Source: Flavobacteriales bacterium (lineage in GTDB: Bacteria; Bacteroidota; Bacteroidia; Flavobacteriales_F; PHOS-HE28). Taken from it: 64,000 nucleotides of DNA. Below, in pieces: positions 40,885 to 49,833 of the stretch; the stretch's first letter is position 1, and each line of letters starts with the position of its first letter. The notes beneath the pieces were generated by a model, which did not search any database, was not told the origin of the DNA, and was given only the letters and a program-made list of their open reading frames with translations. Where the stretch lies: the NCBI GenBank assembly GCA_016705545.1, contig JADIYA010000010.1:1-64000 (forward strand), given 5' to 3'. Made by a program: the position numbers and the translations under genes.

Positions 40885-43107
40885 TCATAGGGTGAAGGGC
40901 AGCCGGTCCAGGAGTTGATCATAGAGCAGCTCACGGGCATGTGCAAGACGCTGCTCGCGGAACGAGGCCGGCTCTCCATGCGCGCGCCATTCACGGAACC
41001 GCTCCAAGGCGTCAGCGCGTGAGTCGGTCATCGTGATCAGCTCCGGATGGTCCTCGTACTCCGAGAGCCAGCTGCAGAAGAAGGGTTTGCCTTGCGCGAG
41101 GAATTGCACCACTTTCTGGCTCGAGATGCGATTGGCATCGAGGTCGGGCTTCATATAGAGGAAGCCGAATCCGCAGTGGGCGATCAGGCTCCGCAATTCA
41201 GCATAGGGAACCTGTCCCGTGAAGGTCACGTTCGGCAAGGGGTCGCGCTCAATCAGGCTTAGCGCATGAGGGTCGCTTACGCGAATGGGCCCTACCACCA
41301 ACCAGTGGATATCGGGGTGCGCCTCCATCAGCTTCCGCCACAATTCGAAATCATGCCTGTCATTCACGTTGCCGATGTACAGCCCGTAGCCTTCCCCGTA
41401 TGCCGCAGGGGTGAGGGGCGGTGCCATGTCCTCCGGCGAAAGGCCATGCGGCACATGGTGCACCGAGGCGTTCAGCGCGGTGAAGCGCGGCATGAGGTGC
41501 TTGGCGATGCACAGCACATGCTGCACGTTCGCAGCCAGCGTGCTCTCTTCATTCACGCCAAGGCGGTGGTCATCGGCGCAGTGGTAAACGGTGGCGATGG
41601 GATCGAGGCGTTGCGGCGCCACCAAGCGGCTCGGGTCGAAGGTCCAGATCACCGGGCGATACCGGCCCGTGCGCTGCAGGAACCGGCGAAGGCGCCATTG
41701 CACGATGGCATCGTTCAGGCCGCGCAAGCGCCCGCCCAGGAAAGGCAGCGGATTGAAATAGGAGAGCACGGCGATGCCTTGCAGTGTGCTGCGCTCGGAG
41801 ATCCGCCAGCGAATCAGGTTGATCGGCATCCAGCGCTTCGCTGGATCCAGGAAGAGCACCACGCGACGGTCGGCCAGCGCCAATGCCGTGCGGTGCTTGC
41901 TGTACATGGGCCCCTCCCAGGCCTCATTGGAGATGATCATGACCGGGTGCCCAGCTGGGATCCGCGGCTTGGAGGATGCTCCGTGCTCGGGCTTCGGCGC
42001 GCCGCCATCAAGCTCAGCCAGGATCCGATCCGCGAGCCGAGCGTACTCCACCGAATCCAGGTACTTGTCGACAGCGCCGGTATCGACGTCGCGCTTGCCT
42101 TCAAGCACATCATCGACCAGGCGCAGGAACTCGGCGGGATCATCGGCCTTGAAGAAGCCTTTCCCTTCCAGCGCCGGCACATAGCTGTTGTTGGTGGAGA
42201 CCACCGGCCTATGCTGTGCCAGATAGGTGAGCACTTTCAGCGGAGTCCGTCCGGCTTGCACGGGCTCGGCCAAGCGCGGCTCGAAGTCGTATGTGAGCAG
42301 GCACACCGCAGCGGCACGCACCAGGTCGCGCAGCGCATCGGGGTGCAGCACATCGAGGTGATGGACATTGGGGAGCGCGAACAACGAATCGCTGAGCGCT
42401 TGCGCGTGCTTAGGCAGCGGGAAGCGCTTACCGGCCACAAGCAAGGGCATCTCGGGCCTGGTGCGCGCCAACTGCAGCAGCAAGGGGTAGTTCACCGTTC
42501 CGCTCATGCCGCTGGCTAGTAAGGCGAAACGGCCCCAGCGCGAGCGGTGCGCCTGCACCACGGATTCATCGAACACGCGGTGCTCCGGCTGAACGCCGTG
42601 CGGGATCTCGATGCAGTGCGCGTTCAATCGGCTGTAGAAGCGGCGGTACCATGGGTTGATGGCCACCGTGAGGTCAGCCGCGCGGGCCACCGCCAGGTTG
42701 TTGGGCCTGTCGATGTACGGGTCCACCACATGGTAGATGAGCTTGCTGCCGCGCCGCATCCGGTTGAGGTGGGTGGCCAGCGAGGCCGGATAGAAGGACC
42801 AGAGCACCCATGGCGCATCGGGCAGGACCTGTTGGACCTTGCGTGCGCTGGAGGCAACGATGCGATCGCTCAGCCACCTGCTCAGGAATCGGAGCGGCAG
42901 GTTGTTGCGGTATTCCACCACCTGCACGCCTTCGGGTACACGGCTCACCTTGGCGCGGAAGGAGAACAGGTCCGTCCAGCGCCAGCGGTCGGGGAGGCCT
43001 ACGAAGTACACATCGTGCTCACGCGCCAGCCGAGCGGCATAGTGGTGCTTGGAGTACCACATGTCGCCCCAAGGTTCCATGCTGAAGATGACGATGCAAC
43101 GGCGCAT
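40885..43107 (-). CDS. Tandem two-domain glycosyltransferase
   Basis: A 740-residue protein made of two related GT-B glycosyltransferase modules. Module 1 (about 1-370) opens with IVIFSMEPWGDMWYSKHHYAARLA; module 2 (about 385-740) opens with VMIISNEAWEGPMYSKHRTALALA. Each continues with a VYFVGLP/VVLFLDP strand, and each has a late donor-side block (PLKVLTYLAQHRPVVSTNN and SQKVVQFLAQGKPFFCSWL). A linker rich in Pro, Gly and Ser (about 370-385) joins them. The likely origin is duplication and fusion. It could add two sugars in succession; this is inferred. Confidence 0.82.
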   Translation of the reverse strand: MRRCIVIFSMEPWGDMWYSKHHYAARLAREHDVYFVGLPDRWRWTDLFSFRAKVSRVPEGVQVVEYRNNLPLRFLSRWLSDRIVASSARKVQQVLPDAPWVLWSFYPASLATHLNRMRRGSKLIYHVVDPYIDRPNNLAVARAADLTVAINPWYRRFYSRLNAHCIEIPHGVQPEHRVFDESVVQAHRSRWGRFALLASGMSGTVNYPLLLQLARTRPEMPLLVAGKRFPLPKHAQALSDSLFALPNVHHLDVLHPDALRDLVRAAAVCLLTYDFEPRLAEPVQAGRTPLKVLTYLAQHRPVVSTNNSYVPALEGKGFFKADDPAEFLRLVDDVLEGKRDVDTGAVDKYLDSVEYARLADRILAELDGGAPKPEHGASSKPRIPAGHPVMIISNEAWEGPMYSKHRTALALADRRVVLFLDPAKRWMPINLIRWRISERSTLQGIAVLSYFNPLPFLGGRLRGLNDAIVQWRLRRFLQRTGRYRPVIWTFDPSRLVAPQRLDPIATVYHCADDHRLGVNEESTLAANVQHVLCIAKHLMPRFTALNASVHHVPHGLSPEDMAPPLTPAAYGEGYGLYIGNVNDRHDFELWRKLMEAHPDIHWLVVGPIRVSDPHALSLIERDPLPNVTFTGQVPYAELRSLIAHCGFGFLYMKPDLDANRISSQKVVQFLAQGKPFFCSWLSEYEDHPELITMTDSRADALERFREWRAHGEPASFREQRLAHARELLYDQLLDRLPFTL

Positions 43108-43151
43108 GCTGGGCTCAGGCCCAGAAGCTGCTTCGCAGAATCGGGTCCGGG

Positions 43152-43159
43152 CGAATGTA
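43152..43159 (-). promoter_or_regulatory. Candidate -7 box for the double glycosyltransferase gene
   Basis: TACATTCG on the minus strand, 44 bases before ATG 43107; same octamer as before ald. Confidence 0.45.
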
Positions 43160-43183
43160 AACCGATGGTTCCTGAGCGGCGGG

Positions 43184-44068
43184 TCAAAGCCCGATGCTCG
43201 CGGCTACCTCCGGCCGGCAAATCAGGAAGTTGTAGTGAGCGCTGCGGCTCAAGCGGTCGGTGCGGAGCGGGGGCCAGGCCTGATCGTCGATGTTGTAATA
43301 GGCATAGCCCAGCCCATCGACCAGCTCGGCTACTTGCTGGGCCACCGTGTCGTTGAGCAGTTCGATCAGCATCGTCGGCTTGTCGCGGCGGATCAGGTCC
43401 ACGAACCCGCGGAGCACCGTGGGTTCGTAAGTCTCAACGTCGATCTTCACCAGATCCACCGTTGGCTGCTTCAGTTCAGAGAGCACATCCATCACCGTGA
43501 GGCAGGGCACGTCGATCGGGGTCAGGTTCGGATCCTGCTTGTTCCACTCCGGGTCGAGTGAGACGGAGAGCACATGGTCGGCCCAGCCCTGATCGTAGAG
43601 CACCGCACTGCCCTTGTGGTCGCTGGCGGCTGCGCGCAGAGCGGTGATCCCGCCGCCGTTGAGAGCGATGTTCTCCTCGAGCCTCGCGAACACCCGGGGC
43701 ACGGGCTCCAGGGCCGCGATCACGGCCTTGGGCGCCACGGCTTTCGCCACGAGCGCGTAAACACCGGTATTGGCACCGATATCCAGGATCACCTGCGATT
43801 TGCGGCATAAGCGTGTCCACAGCTCCAAAGAGGTCTTCTCCCAACCGGAAAGGCCTTGCCAGAAGAGCTCGTTCTCGATCAGATGGCCATGGTGCCTGAT
43901 GCGGAAAGAGGCCTTCGCATCGACCTTCACCGTGATGATGCCCTTGAAGTGCAAATGCCGGTACACCGGCTCCGGCACAGGCAACACTGCACGCAGCCCG
44001 GTGAATAGCGGCTGCTTGAAGGGCAGCGCAGCATACAGGCGCTTGGCGAATCTCTTAAGGGCGTTCAT
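43184..44068 (-). CDS. FkbM-family methyltransferase
   Basis: A 294-residue SAM-dependent methyltransferase: VILDIGANTGVYALVAKAV, VIAALEPVPRVFARLEEN and VDLVKIDVETYEPTVLRGF, the FkbM hallmark with T in place of the more usual G. An N-terminal stretch of about 90 residues (KGIITVKVDAKASFRIRHHG) precedes it. ATG 44068 is chosen; a longer frame adds 21 residues without support. It probably methylates a glycan sugar. Confidence 0.87.
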   Translation of the reverse strand: MNALKRFAKRLYAALPFKQPLFTGLRAVLPVPEPVYRHLHFKGIITVKVDAKASFRIRHHGHLIENELFWQGLSGWEKTSLELWTRLCRKSQVILDIGANTGVYALVAKAVAPKAVIAALEPVPRVFARLEENIALNGGGITALRAAASDHKGSAVLYDQGWADHVLSVSLDPEWNKQDPNLTPIDVPCLTVMDVLSELKQPTVDLVKIDVETYEPTVLRGFVDLIRRDKPTMLIELLNDTVAQQVAELVDGLGYAYYNIDDQAWPPLRTDRLSRSAHYNFLICRPEVAASIGL

Positions 44069-44157
44069 CGCGATCGATGGTCTGAAGCAAAGAACGGACT
44101 TGGCGCCGGTCACGCAAGCGTCGATTCCCATTAGGCTCTACACTTGCAGCACCTTGC

Positions 44158-44985
44158 ATGGAACCACGCTTCAATCGCAATAGGATCATCGTGGCTGTGG
44201 GCGCACCGATCGCGGTGGCAGCAATCGGGGTGCTGGCCCACGCCGCTTGGGGCGGTGTTGGCCTGGTGGCGCCCATGGCGTTGGCCACAGCCATCGTCGT
44301 GCTATTGCTGATCGACCTCCGGCACCACCGCATGCAGGTATTCGCCAAGCAATACGCCGAAGGCCGCAGCGCCTTCCACCAGATCGAGGCCATCATGGGC
44401 CTCAACGCGCTGCTGCGGCCTGAGCTGCCCTTGCCCGCTACGCGTTCGTGGGCTGCAGCACCTGACCTGCTGCGCGAAGTAGCCACGCATTGCCTCACGC
44501 GGAACGTGCGATTGGCGGTGGAGGCCGGCAGCGGCGTCTCAACCCTGGTGATGGCCTATTGCTTCAAGCGCAAAGGGCATGGGCACGTGATCGCGCTGGA
44601 GCACGATGCCAAGTACGCCGAACGCAGCCGGCAAGTGCTCTCCGATCACGGCCTCAGCGATTTCGCCACCGTGGTGCATGCGCCCTTGGTGAAGCAGATG
44701 ATCGATGGCCGTGATTGGCAGTGGTACGACCTTTCCGGTGTCTCGCTCGATGCGCCGATCGATCTGTTGCTGGTTGACGGTCCGCCGGATACCACGCAGC
44801 CCTTGGCACGTTGGCCGGCGCTGCCCCTGCTGAAGGCGCATCTGGCTCCAGGGGCCACCGTGATCCTCGACGACGGCGACCGGGATGATGAACGCGAGAC
44901 CGCGCGACGATGGAAAGCGGCGCATCCGGCCGCCACGCTCGATCACTTGCCGCTCGAGGGCGGCACCTGGGTGCTGCGGCTCTGA
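44158..44985 (+). CDS. Membrane-anchored SAM-dependent methyltransferase-like protein
   Basis: A 275-residue protein. The first 60 residues contain two hydrophobic spans (IIVAVGAPIAVAAIGVLAHA and LVAPMALATAIVVLLLI). The rest is a Methyltransf_24-like domain with LAVEAGSGVSTLVMAYCF, HVIALEHDAKYAERSRQVL, IDLLLVDGPPDTTQ and GATVILDDGDRDDERE. The catalytic domain should face the cytoplasm at the membrane. Its 3' end overlaps the convergent membrane glycosyltransferase gene by 43 bases. Confidence 0.8.
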   Translation: MEPRFNRNRIIVAVGAPIAVAAIGVLAHAAWGGVGLVAPMALATAIVVLLLIDLRHHRMQVFAKQYAEGRSAFHQIEAIMGLNALLRPELPLPATRSWAAAPDLLREVATHCLTRNVRLAVEAGSGVSTLVMAYCFKRKGHGHVIALEHDAKYAERSRQVLSDHGLSDFATVVHAPLVKQMIDGRDWQWYDLSGVSLDAPIDLLLVDGPPDTTQPLARWPALPLLKAHLAPGATVILDDGDRDDERETARRWKAAHPAATLDHLPLEGGTWVLRL

Positions 44986-46475
44986 TCAGGCTTCGCCGAG
45001 CCGGCACCGCGCAGCCCGCGCATCCGCACTACGGCCTCCAGCACCAGGCAGGTCGATAGCATCAACACGAAAGGGAATTGCAGCGCGAGGTAGCGCCATT
45101 CGCACATGCGCAGGCCGAGCGGGAAGATGAGCGTGAGATAGAGCGCCGTTGATGGGATCAGCGCACGGAGCAGCGTCCGGTCCTTGCGCCACTGCCATGC
45201 GAGCACCGGCAGGGCCAGCCAGAAAAGGCCGTACACGGTGATGAAGAGGGCCGCTTGCAGCATCTTGAACAGCTTCAGTCCGAGCGGAAGCTCTGCGAAG
45301 GGCTGCAGGATCATCGATTCGGTGCCATGCTGCCCCATGAGGTTGCGGAACATGCGCAGGCGGCTCATCACATGGTATTGGAAGGGCGCCTTTTCGCGGA
45401 AGAGGGCGGCATAACGGTCGAAGCGCGCGTTCACCTCTTCGACGGCCCGCAGCGAATCCTCGGGCGTGAGCGCACCGCTCTCGATCATGCGCACGCGTTC
45501 ACCGATCGAGGCCAGGCTGTCGCGGTCATACCCTTCGACATATGCGTAGGGCGGCGGCTCCTTGGCGTCTCGGCCCTCGTTGTCCAGCGCGGCACCCCCT
45601 TTCCAGATGCCGAACCACCGGATATCGGCATGCGGATTCCACCAGATGTAGTCGCCGCCATAGCACTGCATGAATTGCATGGCATGGCCGCGGATCTCCC
45701 GCATGAAGTAGTCGGGCTGGTAGCCTTGGTTGGTGAGCGGGCGGAAGCGGTGATTGACCTGCCAATTCCGGATGGTCCATACGGAATCGAGCACCAGGAA
45801 CGGCACCAGCACCAGCACCGCCATGCGCCAGCGGCGCTGGTCATCCCAATAGCGCCAGGTGACATAGGCGGCAGGGGCCAGCAGCAGCAAGCTGATAGGG
45901 CGGAGGAAGATGAGCCAGGCGATCATGATGCCCGCAATCAGCAGCAGGTCACGGCGCTTTTCGGCCACCGCGCGGTGCAACAGCCAGGCATGAAGGATCA
46001 TGGCCGAGGTGGACAGGCTGTCGGAAGAGATCACCGAATCGAACCACGCGCTGTAAGCGCTCACCAGGAACACGAAATAGACCACCATTCCCGCCAGGTG
46101 CCGTCCGGTAAGTCGCCACGCCAGCAGGGCAAGGATGTAGGTCGTGACCCCGGAGAGCAGCCATTGCATGATCACCATCGCTTGCCGGCTGGCCTCCGGA
46201 CCGAGGAATTGCCGGAACAGGAAGTAGGGCGCGCCCACACCGGGCATCCGGTAGTCGTCCTTGTAGGCACCATGCTCGATCAGGTGGTCGATCGGGTCGA
46301 GGTAGAGCGCAGCGTCCCCGGATTCAACGAAGAACCATCCCGTGTGGTCGCTGGGCGCCAGCTGGCTCATGGAGAGCATCAGGTAAACGGCGCGCACCGC
46401 CAGTGCAAGCAGGATGAACGCCAAGGGCCGCCGCTGGAGCAGATCAGTGCTCTTGAACCTGGACAGCATCGGCAA
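44943..46475 (-). CDS. GT-C type membrane glycosyltransferase-like protein (ArnT/PMT-like)
   Basis: A 510-residue protein with about ten spans. After the first span comes a periplasmic loop with GWFFVESGDAALYLDPIDHLIEHGAYKDDYRMPGVGAPYF; the acidic residues near its start match the catalytic loop of GT39/GT83 enzymes that use polyprenol-phosphate sugars. A second large loop (about 250-350) precedes the last spans. A GtrB-like enzyme at 30540 could make its donor. The C-terminal 25 residues, which overlap the facing gene, look unstructured. Confidence 0.75.
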   Translation of the reverse strand: MPMLSRFKSTDLLQRRPLAFILLALAVRAVYLMLSMSQLAPSDHTGWFFVESGDAALYLDPIDHLIEHGAYKDDYRMPGVGAPYFLFRQFLGPEASRQAMVIMQWLLSGVTTYILALLAWRLTGRHLAGMVVYFVFLVSAYSAWFDSVISSDSLSTSAMILHAWLLHRAVAEKRRDLLLIAGIMIAWLIFLRPISLLLLAPAAYVTWRYWDDQRRWRMAVLVLVPFLVLDSVWTIRNWQVNHRFRPLTNQGYQPDYFMREIRGHAMQFMQCYGGDYIWWNPHADIRWFGIWKGGAALDNEGRDAKEPPPYAYVEGYDRDSLASIGERVRMIESGALTPEDSLRAVEEVNARFDRYAALFREKAPFQYHVMSRLRMFRNLMGQHGTESMILQPFAELPLGLKLFKMLQAALFITVYGLFWLALPVLAWQWRKDRTLLRALIPSTALYLTLIFPLGLRMCEWRYLALQFPFVLMLSTCLVLEAVVRMRGLRGAGSAKPDQSRSTQVPPSSGK

Positions 46476-46559
46476 TAACGGGTGCAGGGGGAAGGGGAGG
46501 CAAGGTTAGCTCAAAAGGGCATGTCGTGTCATTAGACGAAGTAGGGCGCCTGCGGCTGC

Positions 46560-46567
46560 TAGATTCG
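46560..46567 (+). promoter_or_regulatory. Candidate -7 box for the aminotransferase operon
   Basis: TAGATTCG lies 24 bases before ATG 46592, and downstream of an alternative start at 46526, which it argues against. Confidence 0.4.
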
Positions 46568-46591
46568 CCGCCACCGATCACGGCCGCCGGA

Positions 46592-47713
46592 ATGCCTTCG
46601 ACCCCCTTGCTCACCAGCGATCCGCGTGCTGGCTATCTGGCGCTCCGCACCGAGATTGATGCAGCGATACGCGAGGTGCTCGAAGGCCCGGCCTACATCC
46701 TTGGTGAGGCCGTGTCGCGTTTCGAAGCTGGTTTCGCCGCCTTCAACGGTGCCCGCTTCGGCATCGGCGTGAACAATGGCACCGATGCCCTGCATCTCGC
46801 ACTTCGCGCTCTGGGCCTCGGCGCGGGCGATGAGGTGATCACCGTTTCGCACACCGCAGTGGCCACCGTCGCAGCGATTGATATGGCCGGTGCAACTCCC
46901 GTGCTCGCTGATGTGGACCCGCGCACGCGCACCATCGACCCGAAGGCCGTCGAAGCGCTCATCACGCCACGCACCAAGGCCGTCATCGCTGTTCATCTCT
47001 ACGGCCACCCCGCAGACCTCGAAGCGCTGCAGTCGATCTGCGCGAAGCATGGCCTCCGATTGATCGAGGACTGCGCGCAAGCGCATGCTGCCGAGTGGAA
47101 CGGAAGGAAGGTCGGCTCATTCGGGCACGCATCCGCCTTCAGTTTCTATCCCACCAAGAACCTCGGTGCCATCGGTGATGCGGGCATGGTCCTCACGAAC
47201 GATCAGCACGTTGCCGACCGTGTCCGGCTCCTGCGCCAGTATGGTTGGCGCGCACCGCAGCACAGCGAGCTGCGTGGTTGGAACAGCAGGCTCGATCCGC
47301 TGCAGGCCGCGATCCTCAGCGTGAAGCTAAAGCACCTCGATGCGCACACGCTGCGGCGCAGGGAGCTCGCGCAACGGTACCTCGACCAGCTCGCGGACCT
47401 GCCGCTTGTCCTGCCAGTGGTGAGCCATGGCTGCGCGCATGCCTATCATTTGTTCGTGGTGGAAGCAGCAGATCAAGCCACGCGCGATGCACTGCGCGCG
47501 CATCTTCTCCGCGCGGGCATCCACGCCGGCATCCATTACCCGGAACCGGTCCATGCGCAACCCGCTTACCTCGGCGTCACGCATGGGCCCATGCCGGTGA
47601 GTGAACGCCTTGCACGCACCGTGCTCTCCTTGCCGCTCTACCCGGAAATGACCGATGCTGATGCTGACCGTGTGGCGAGCTCCGTCCACGAATTCTATTC
47701 TGCGCGCTCATGA
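46592..47713 (+). CDS. fdtB: DegT/DnrJ/EryC1/StrS sugar aminotransferase (FdtB-like)
   Basis: A PLP-dependent transaminase of nucleotide-linked keto sugars. The 373-residue protein has GVNNGTDALHLALRALGLGAGDEVI, the PLP-stacking region VIAVHLYGHPADL, DCAQAHAAEWNGRKVGSFG and the Schiff-base Lys in FSFYPTKNLGAIGDAG, then LRGWNSRLDPLQAAIL. The next gene, overlapping by ATGA, is an FdtA-like 3,4-ketoisomerase. Together they fit formation of a dTDP-3-amino-3,6-dideoxyhexose. RmlA and RmlB are not in the window. FdtB versus another 3-aminotransferase cannot be decided from sequence alone. Confidence 0.85.
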   Translation: MPSTPLLTSDPRAGYLALRTEIDAAIREVLEGPAYILGEAVSRFEAGFAAFNGARFGIGVNNGTDALHLALRALGLGAGDEVITVSHTAVATVAAIDMAGATPVLADVDPRTRTIDPKAVEALITPRTKAVIAVHLYGHPADLEALQSICAKHGLRLIEDCAQAHAAEWNGRKVGSFGHASAFSFYPTKNLGAIGDAGMVLTNDQHVADRVRLLRQYGWRAPQHSELRGWNSRLDPLQAAILSVKLKHLDAHTLRRRELAQRYLDQLADLPLVLPVVSHGCAHAYHLFVVEAADQATRDALRAHLLRAGIHAGIHYPEPVHAQPAYLGVTHGPMPVSERLARTVLSLPLYPEMTDADADRVASSVHEFYSARS

Positions 47714-48132
47714 CCGAAGCCACCATCGATGACCTGCGCGTCCTGCGCTTCGGCTCCTTCACCAGCGTTGAAGGCACGCTCACCGTATTCCCGGACACAG
47801 GCGGACTAAGCCTCGACATGCCCATCCGCCGCGTGTTCGCGGTGAGCGGCGTGCCCCCAGGCGCGGTGCGCGGCAACCATGCCCACCGCTGGTGCACGCA
47901 AGCGGTGGTGTGCTTGCATGGCAGCGTGTCCATCGCGTTGGACGATGGGCAGCGCAGCACAACGATGAAGCTCGATGCGCCGGGAAGCGGGATCAGCATC
48001 CCGCCGGGCATCTGGAACACGCTCGCCTTCGAAGGTCCAGATACAGTGGTGATCGTGTTCTGCGACCAGCCCTATGACGAAGCCGACTATTTGCGCGACC
48101 GCGCCGAGTTCGAAGCCCTGAAGCGGCCATGA
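47710..48132 (+). CDS. fdtA: Sugar 3,4-ketoisomerase, cupin (FdtA/QdtA-like)
   Basis: Moves the keto group of dTDP-4-keto-6-deoxyglucose from C4 to C3 before amination. The 140-residue cupin has RRVFAVSGVPPGAVRGNHAHRWCTQ, with the conserved His pair (NHAH), then VVCLHGSVSIALDDG, the PPGIWNTL turn and a YDEADYLRDR end, all typical of WxcM/FdtA isomerases. It overlaps both neighbours by ATGA. The product isomer (galacto or gluco) is not determinable here. Confidence 0.87.
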   Translation: MTEATIDDLRVLRFGSFTSVEGTLTVFPDTGGLSLDMPIRRVFAVSGVPPGAVRGNHAHRWCTQAVVCLHGSVSIALDDGQRSTTMKLDAPGSGISIPPGIWNTLAFEGPDTVVIVFCDQPYDEADYLRDRAEFEALKRP

Positions 48133-48866
48133 GCATGACCGATGCGGAGGTGGCGCGCATGGATGAGCTCGAGGGCTCGCTCTGGTGGTACCGTGGGCTG
48201 CGCGCACTGATCACGTGGGCGATGAACAGCCACGCCCCCAACGCCGTGGACATCCTTGATGCAGGATGCGGCACAGGCGGCATGCTCAAGGCCATCGGTG
48301 ATCACCGGCGCGGGGCGCGCCTGCACGGAATCGACCTTTCAGAAGCCTCTTGTGCTTTCACTCGCCGCAAGACCGGCGCGCAAGTCGTTCAAGGCTCCAT
48401 CGACGCATTGCCATTCGCCGATGCCTCCTTCGATGCGCTGGTGAGCCTCGATGTGCTCGGTTATCCCATGGACCGCAAGGCCACCTTGCGCGGCTTCCAT
48501 CGCGTGCTCCGGCCCGGAGGTGTCCTGGTGCTCAACCTGGCCGCCTACCAGTGGATGCTGAGCTATCACGATGTGGCGGTTGGGCAGGTGAAGCGCTTCA
48601 GCCGGAGCGAGGCCAAGGCCCTGCTCCGTGAGGCGGGCTTTGAGGTGCTGCGCACCACCTACTGGAACACCCTGCTCTTCCCGTTGATGGCCCTTCGGCG
48701 CAAGCTGTGGCCATCGCCCGAGGCCAGCGACGTCGCTCCCTTCCATCCGATCGTGGATAAGGCCTTCGGCGGATGCTTGGCACTGGAGCGCCGGCTCATT
48801 TCCTTCGGGGCGGCGCTGCCCTTCGGTGGCTCGGTGCTCCTGATGGCGCGGCGCCCGCACGCATGA
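48129..48866 (+). CDS. Class I SAM-dependent methyltransferase
   Basis: A 245-residue enzyme with ILDAGCGTGGMLKAIGDH, RLHGIDLSEASCAF, LPFADASFDALVSLDVLGY and the Methyltransf_11 ending RVLRPGGVLVLNLAAY. Overlapping ATGA junctions tie it to fdtA before and to a GT2 gene after. It may methylate the amino sugar or a lipid-linked intermediate; this is inferred from context. Confidence 0.85.
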   Translation: MSMTDAEVARMDELEGSLWWYRGLRALITWAMNSHAPNAVDILDAGCGTGGMLKAIGDHRRGARLHGIDLSEASCAFTRRKTGAQVVQGSIDALPFADASFDALVSLDVLGYPMDRKATLRGFHRVLRPGGVLVLNLAAYQWMLSYHDVAVGQVKRFSRSEAKALLREAGFEVLRTTYWNTLLFPLMALRRKLWPSPEASDVAPFHPIVDKAFGGCLALERRLISFGAALPFGGSVLLMARRPHA

Positions 48867-49798
48867 TTTCCCTCTCCATCGTCATCCCCGTTTACAACGG
48901 AGCCACAAGCATCGAACGACTGGTGCATGAACTCGCCAGCCTCCGCATCGATGGCGGGGTCGAAGTGGTGCTGGTGAATGACTGCAGCCCCGATCAGAGC
49001 TGGGAGGCGATCCGGCGCCTGTGCCTGGAAGCGCCCATGCCCATCATCGCCATCGACCTGGCGCGCAACTTCGGCGAGCACAACGCCGTGATGGCAGGCT
49101 ATGCCGCCGCGAACGGGCAGTACATCATCAACATCGATGACGATTTCCAGAACCCGCCCTCGGAGGTGAAGCGCCTCTTCGAGCACCACTTGCTCCATGC
49201 GGAGCTCGATGTGGTGTATACCTATTACGAGCGCAAGCAGCATTCACTCTTCCGCAACCTGGGCAGCAGATTCAATGATGCCGTGGCCAACGTGCTGCTT
49301 GACAAGCCGAAGGACCTCTACCTATCGAGCTTCCGCTGCATCAACCGCTTCTTGCGCGACCGTGTGCTGGAGTACGGTGGTCCTTACCCGTACATCGATG
49401 GGATCATCCTGGAGAACACCCAGCGCATCGGCCAGCTCAAGGTGCTTCACGCCCCCCGCGCCGAAGGCAGCAGCGGCTACACGGTGCGCAAGCTCGTGCG
49501 GCTCTGGTTGATCATGTTCATCAACTTCTCGGTGATGCCGCTGCGGGTGAGCAGCGTGATCGGCACCGTGGTGAGCCTGGTGGGCTTCATCATGGCCATC
49601 ACCGCCTTCATCGAGAGCCTGGTCACTGATACGCCGCAGGGCTGGGCCTCCATCATGGCCGCCGTAGTGGTCTTCTCCGGCATCCAATTGCTCATGCTGG
49701 GCCTCATCGGCGAGTACCTCGGCCGACTCTTCCTCATGCACAAGGGCAAGCCGATGTACACCGTGCGCGAAAGGCGCGATGCCGCTCCCGGTGCATGA
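48863..49798 (+). CDS. GT2 polyprenol-phosphate sugar transferase with two C-terminal spans
   Basis: A 311-residue enzyme resembling GtrB/ArnC: LSIVIPVYNGATSIERLV, VLVNDCSPDQSWEAI, NFGEHNAVMAGYAAANGQY, IINIDDDFQNPPSEV, and a C-terminal pair of spans followed by LMLGLIGEYLGRLFL. It likely loads a sugar, perhaps the amino sugar made by the two upstream genes, on undecaprenyl phosphate. ATG 48863 forms an ATGA overlap with the upstream stop. Confidence 0.9.
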   Translation: MISLSIVIPVYNGATSIERLVHELASLRIDGGVEVVLVNDCSPDQSWEAIRRLCLEAPMPIIAIDLARNFGEHNAVMAGYAAANGQYIINIDDDFQNPPSEVKRLFEHHLLHAELDVVYTYYERKQHSLFRNLGSRFNDAVANVLLDKPKDLYLSSFRCINRFLRDRVLEYGGPYPYIDGIILENTQRIGQLKVLHAPRAEGSSGYTVRKLVRLWLIMFINFSVMPLRVSSVIGTVVSLVGFIMAITAFIESLVTDTPQGWASIMAAVVVFSGIQLLMLGLIGEYLGRLFLMHKGKPMYTVRERRDAAPGA

Positions 49799-49833
49799 GC
49801 CTCAGTTTAGCGGAGACCCTTGGTCGGCCTGTC

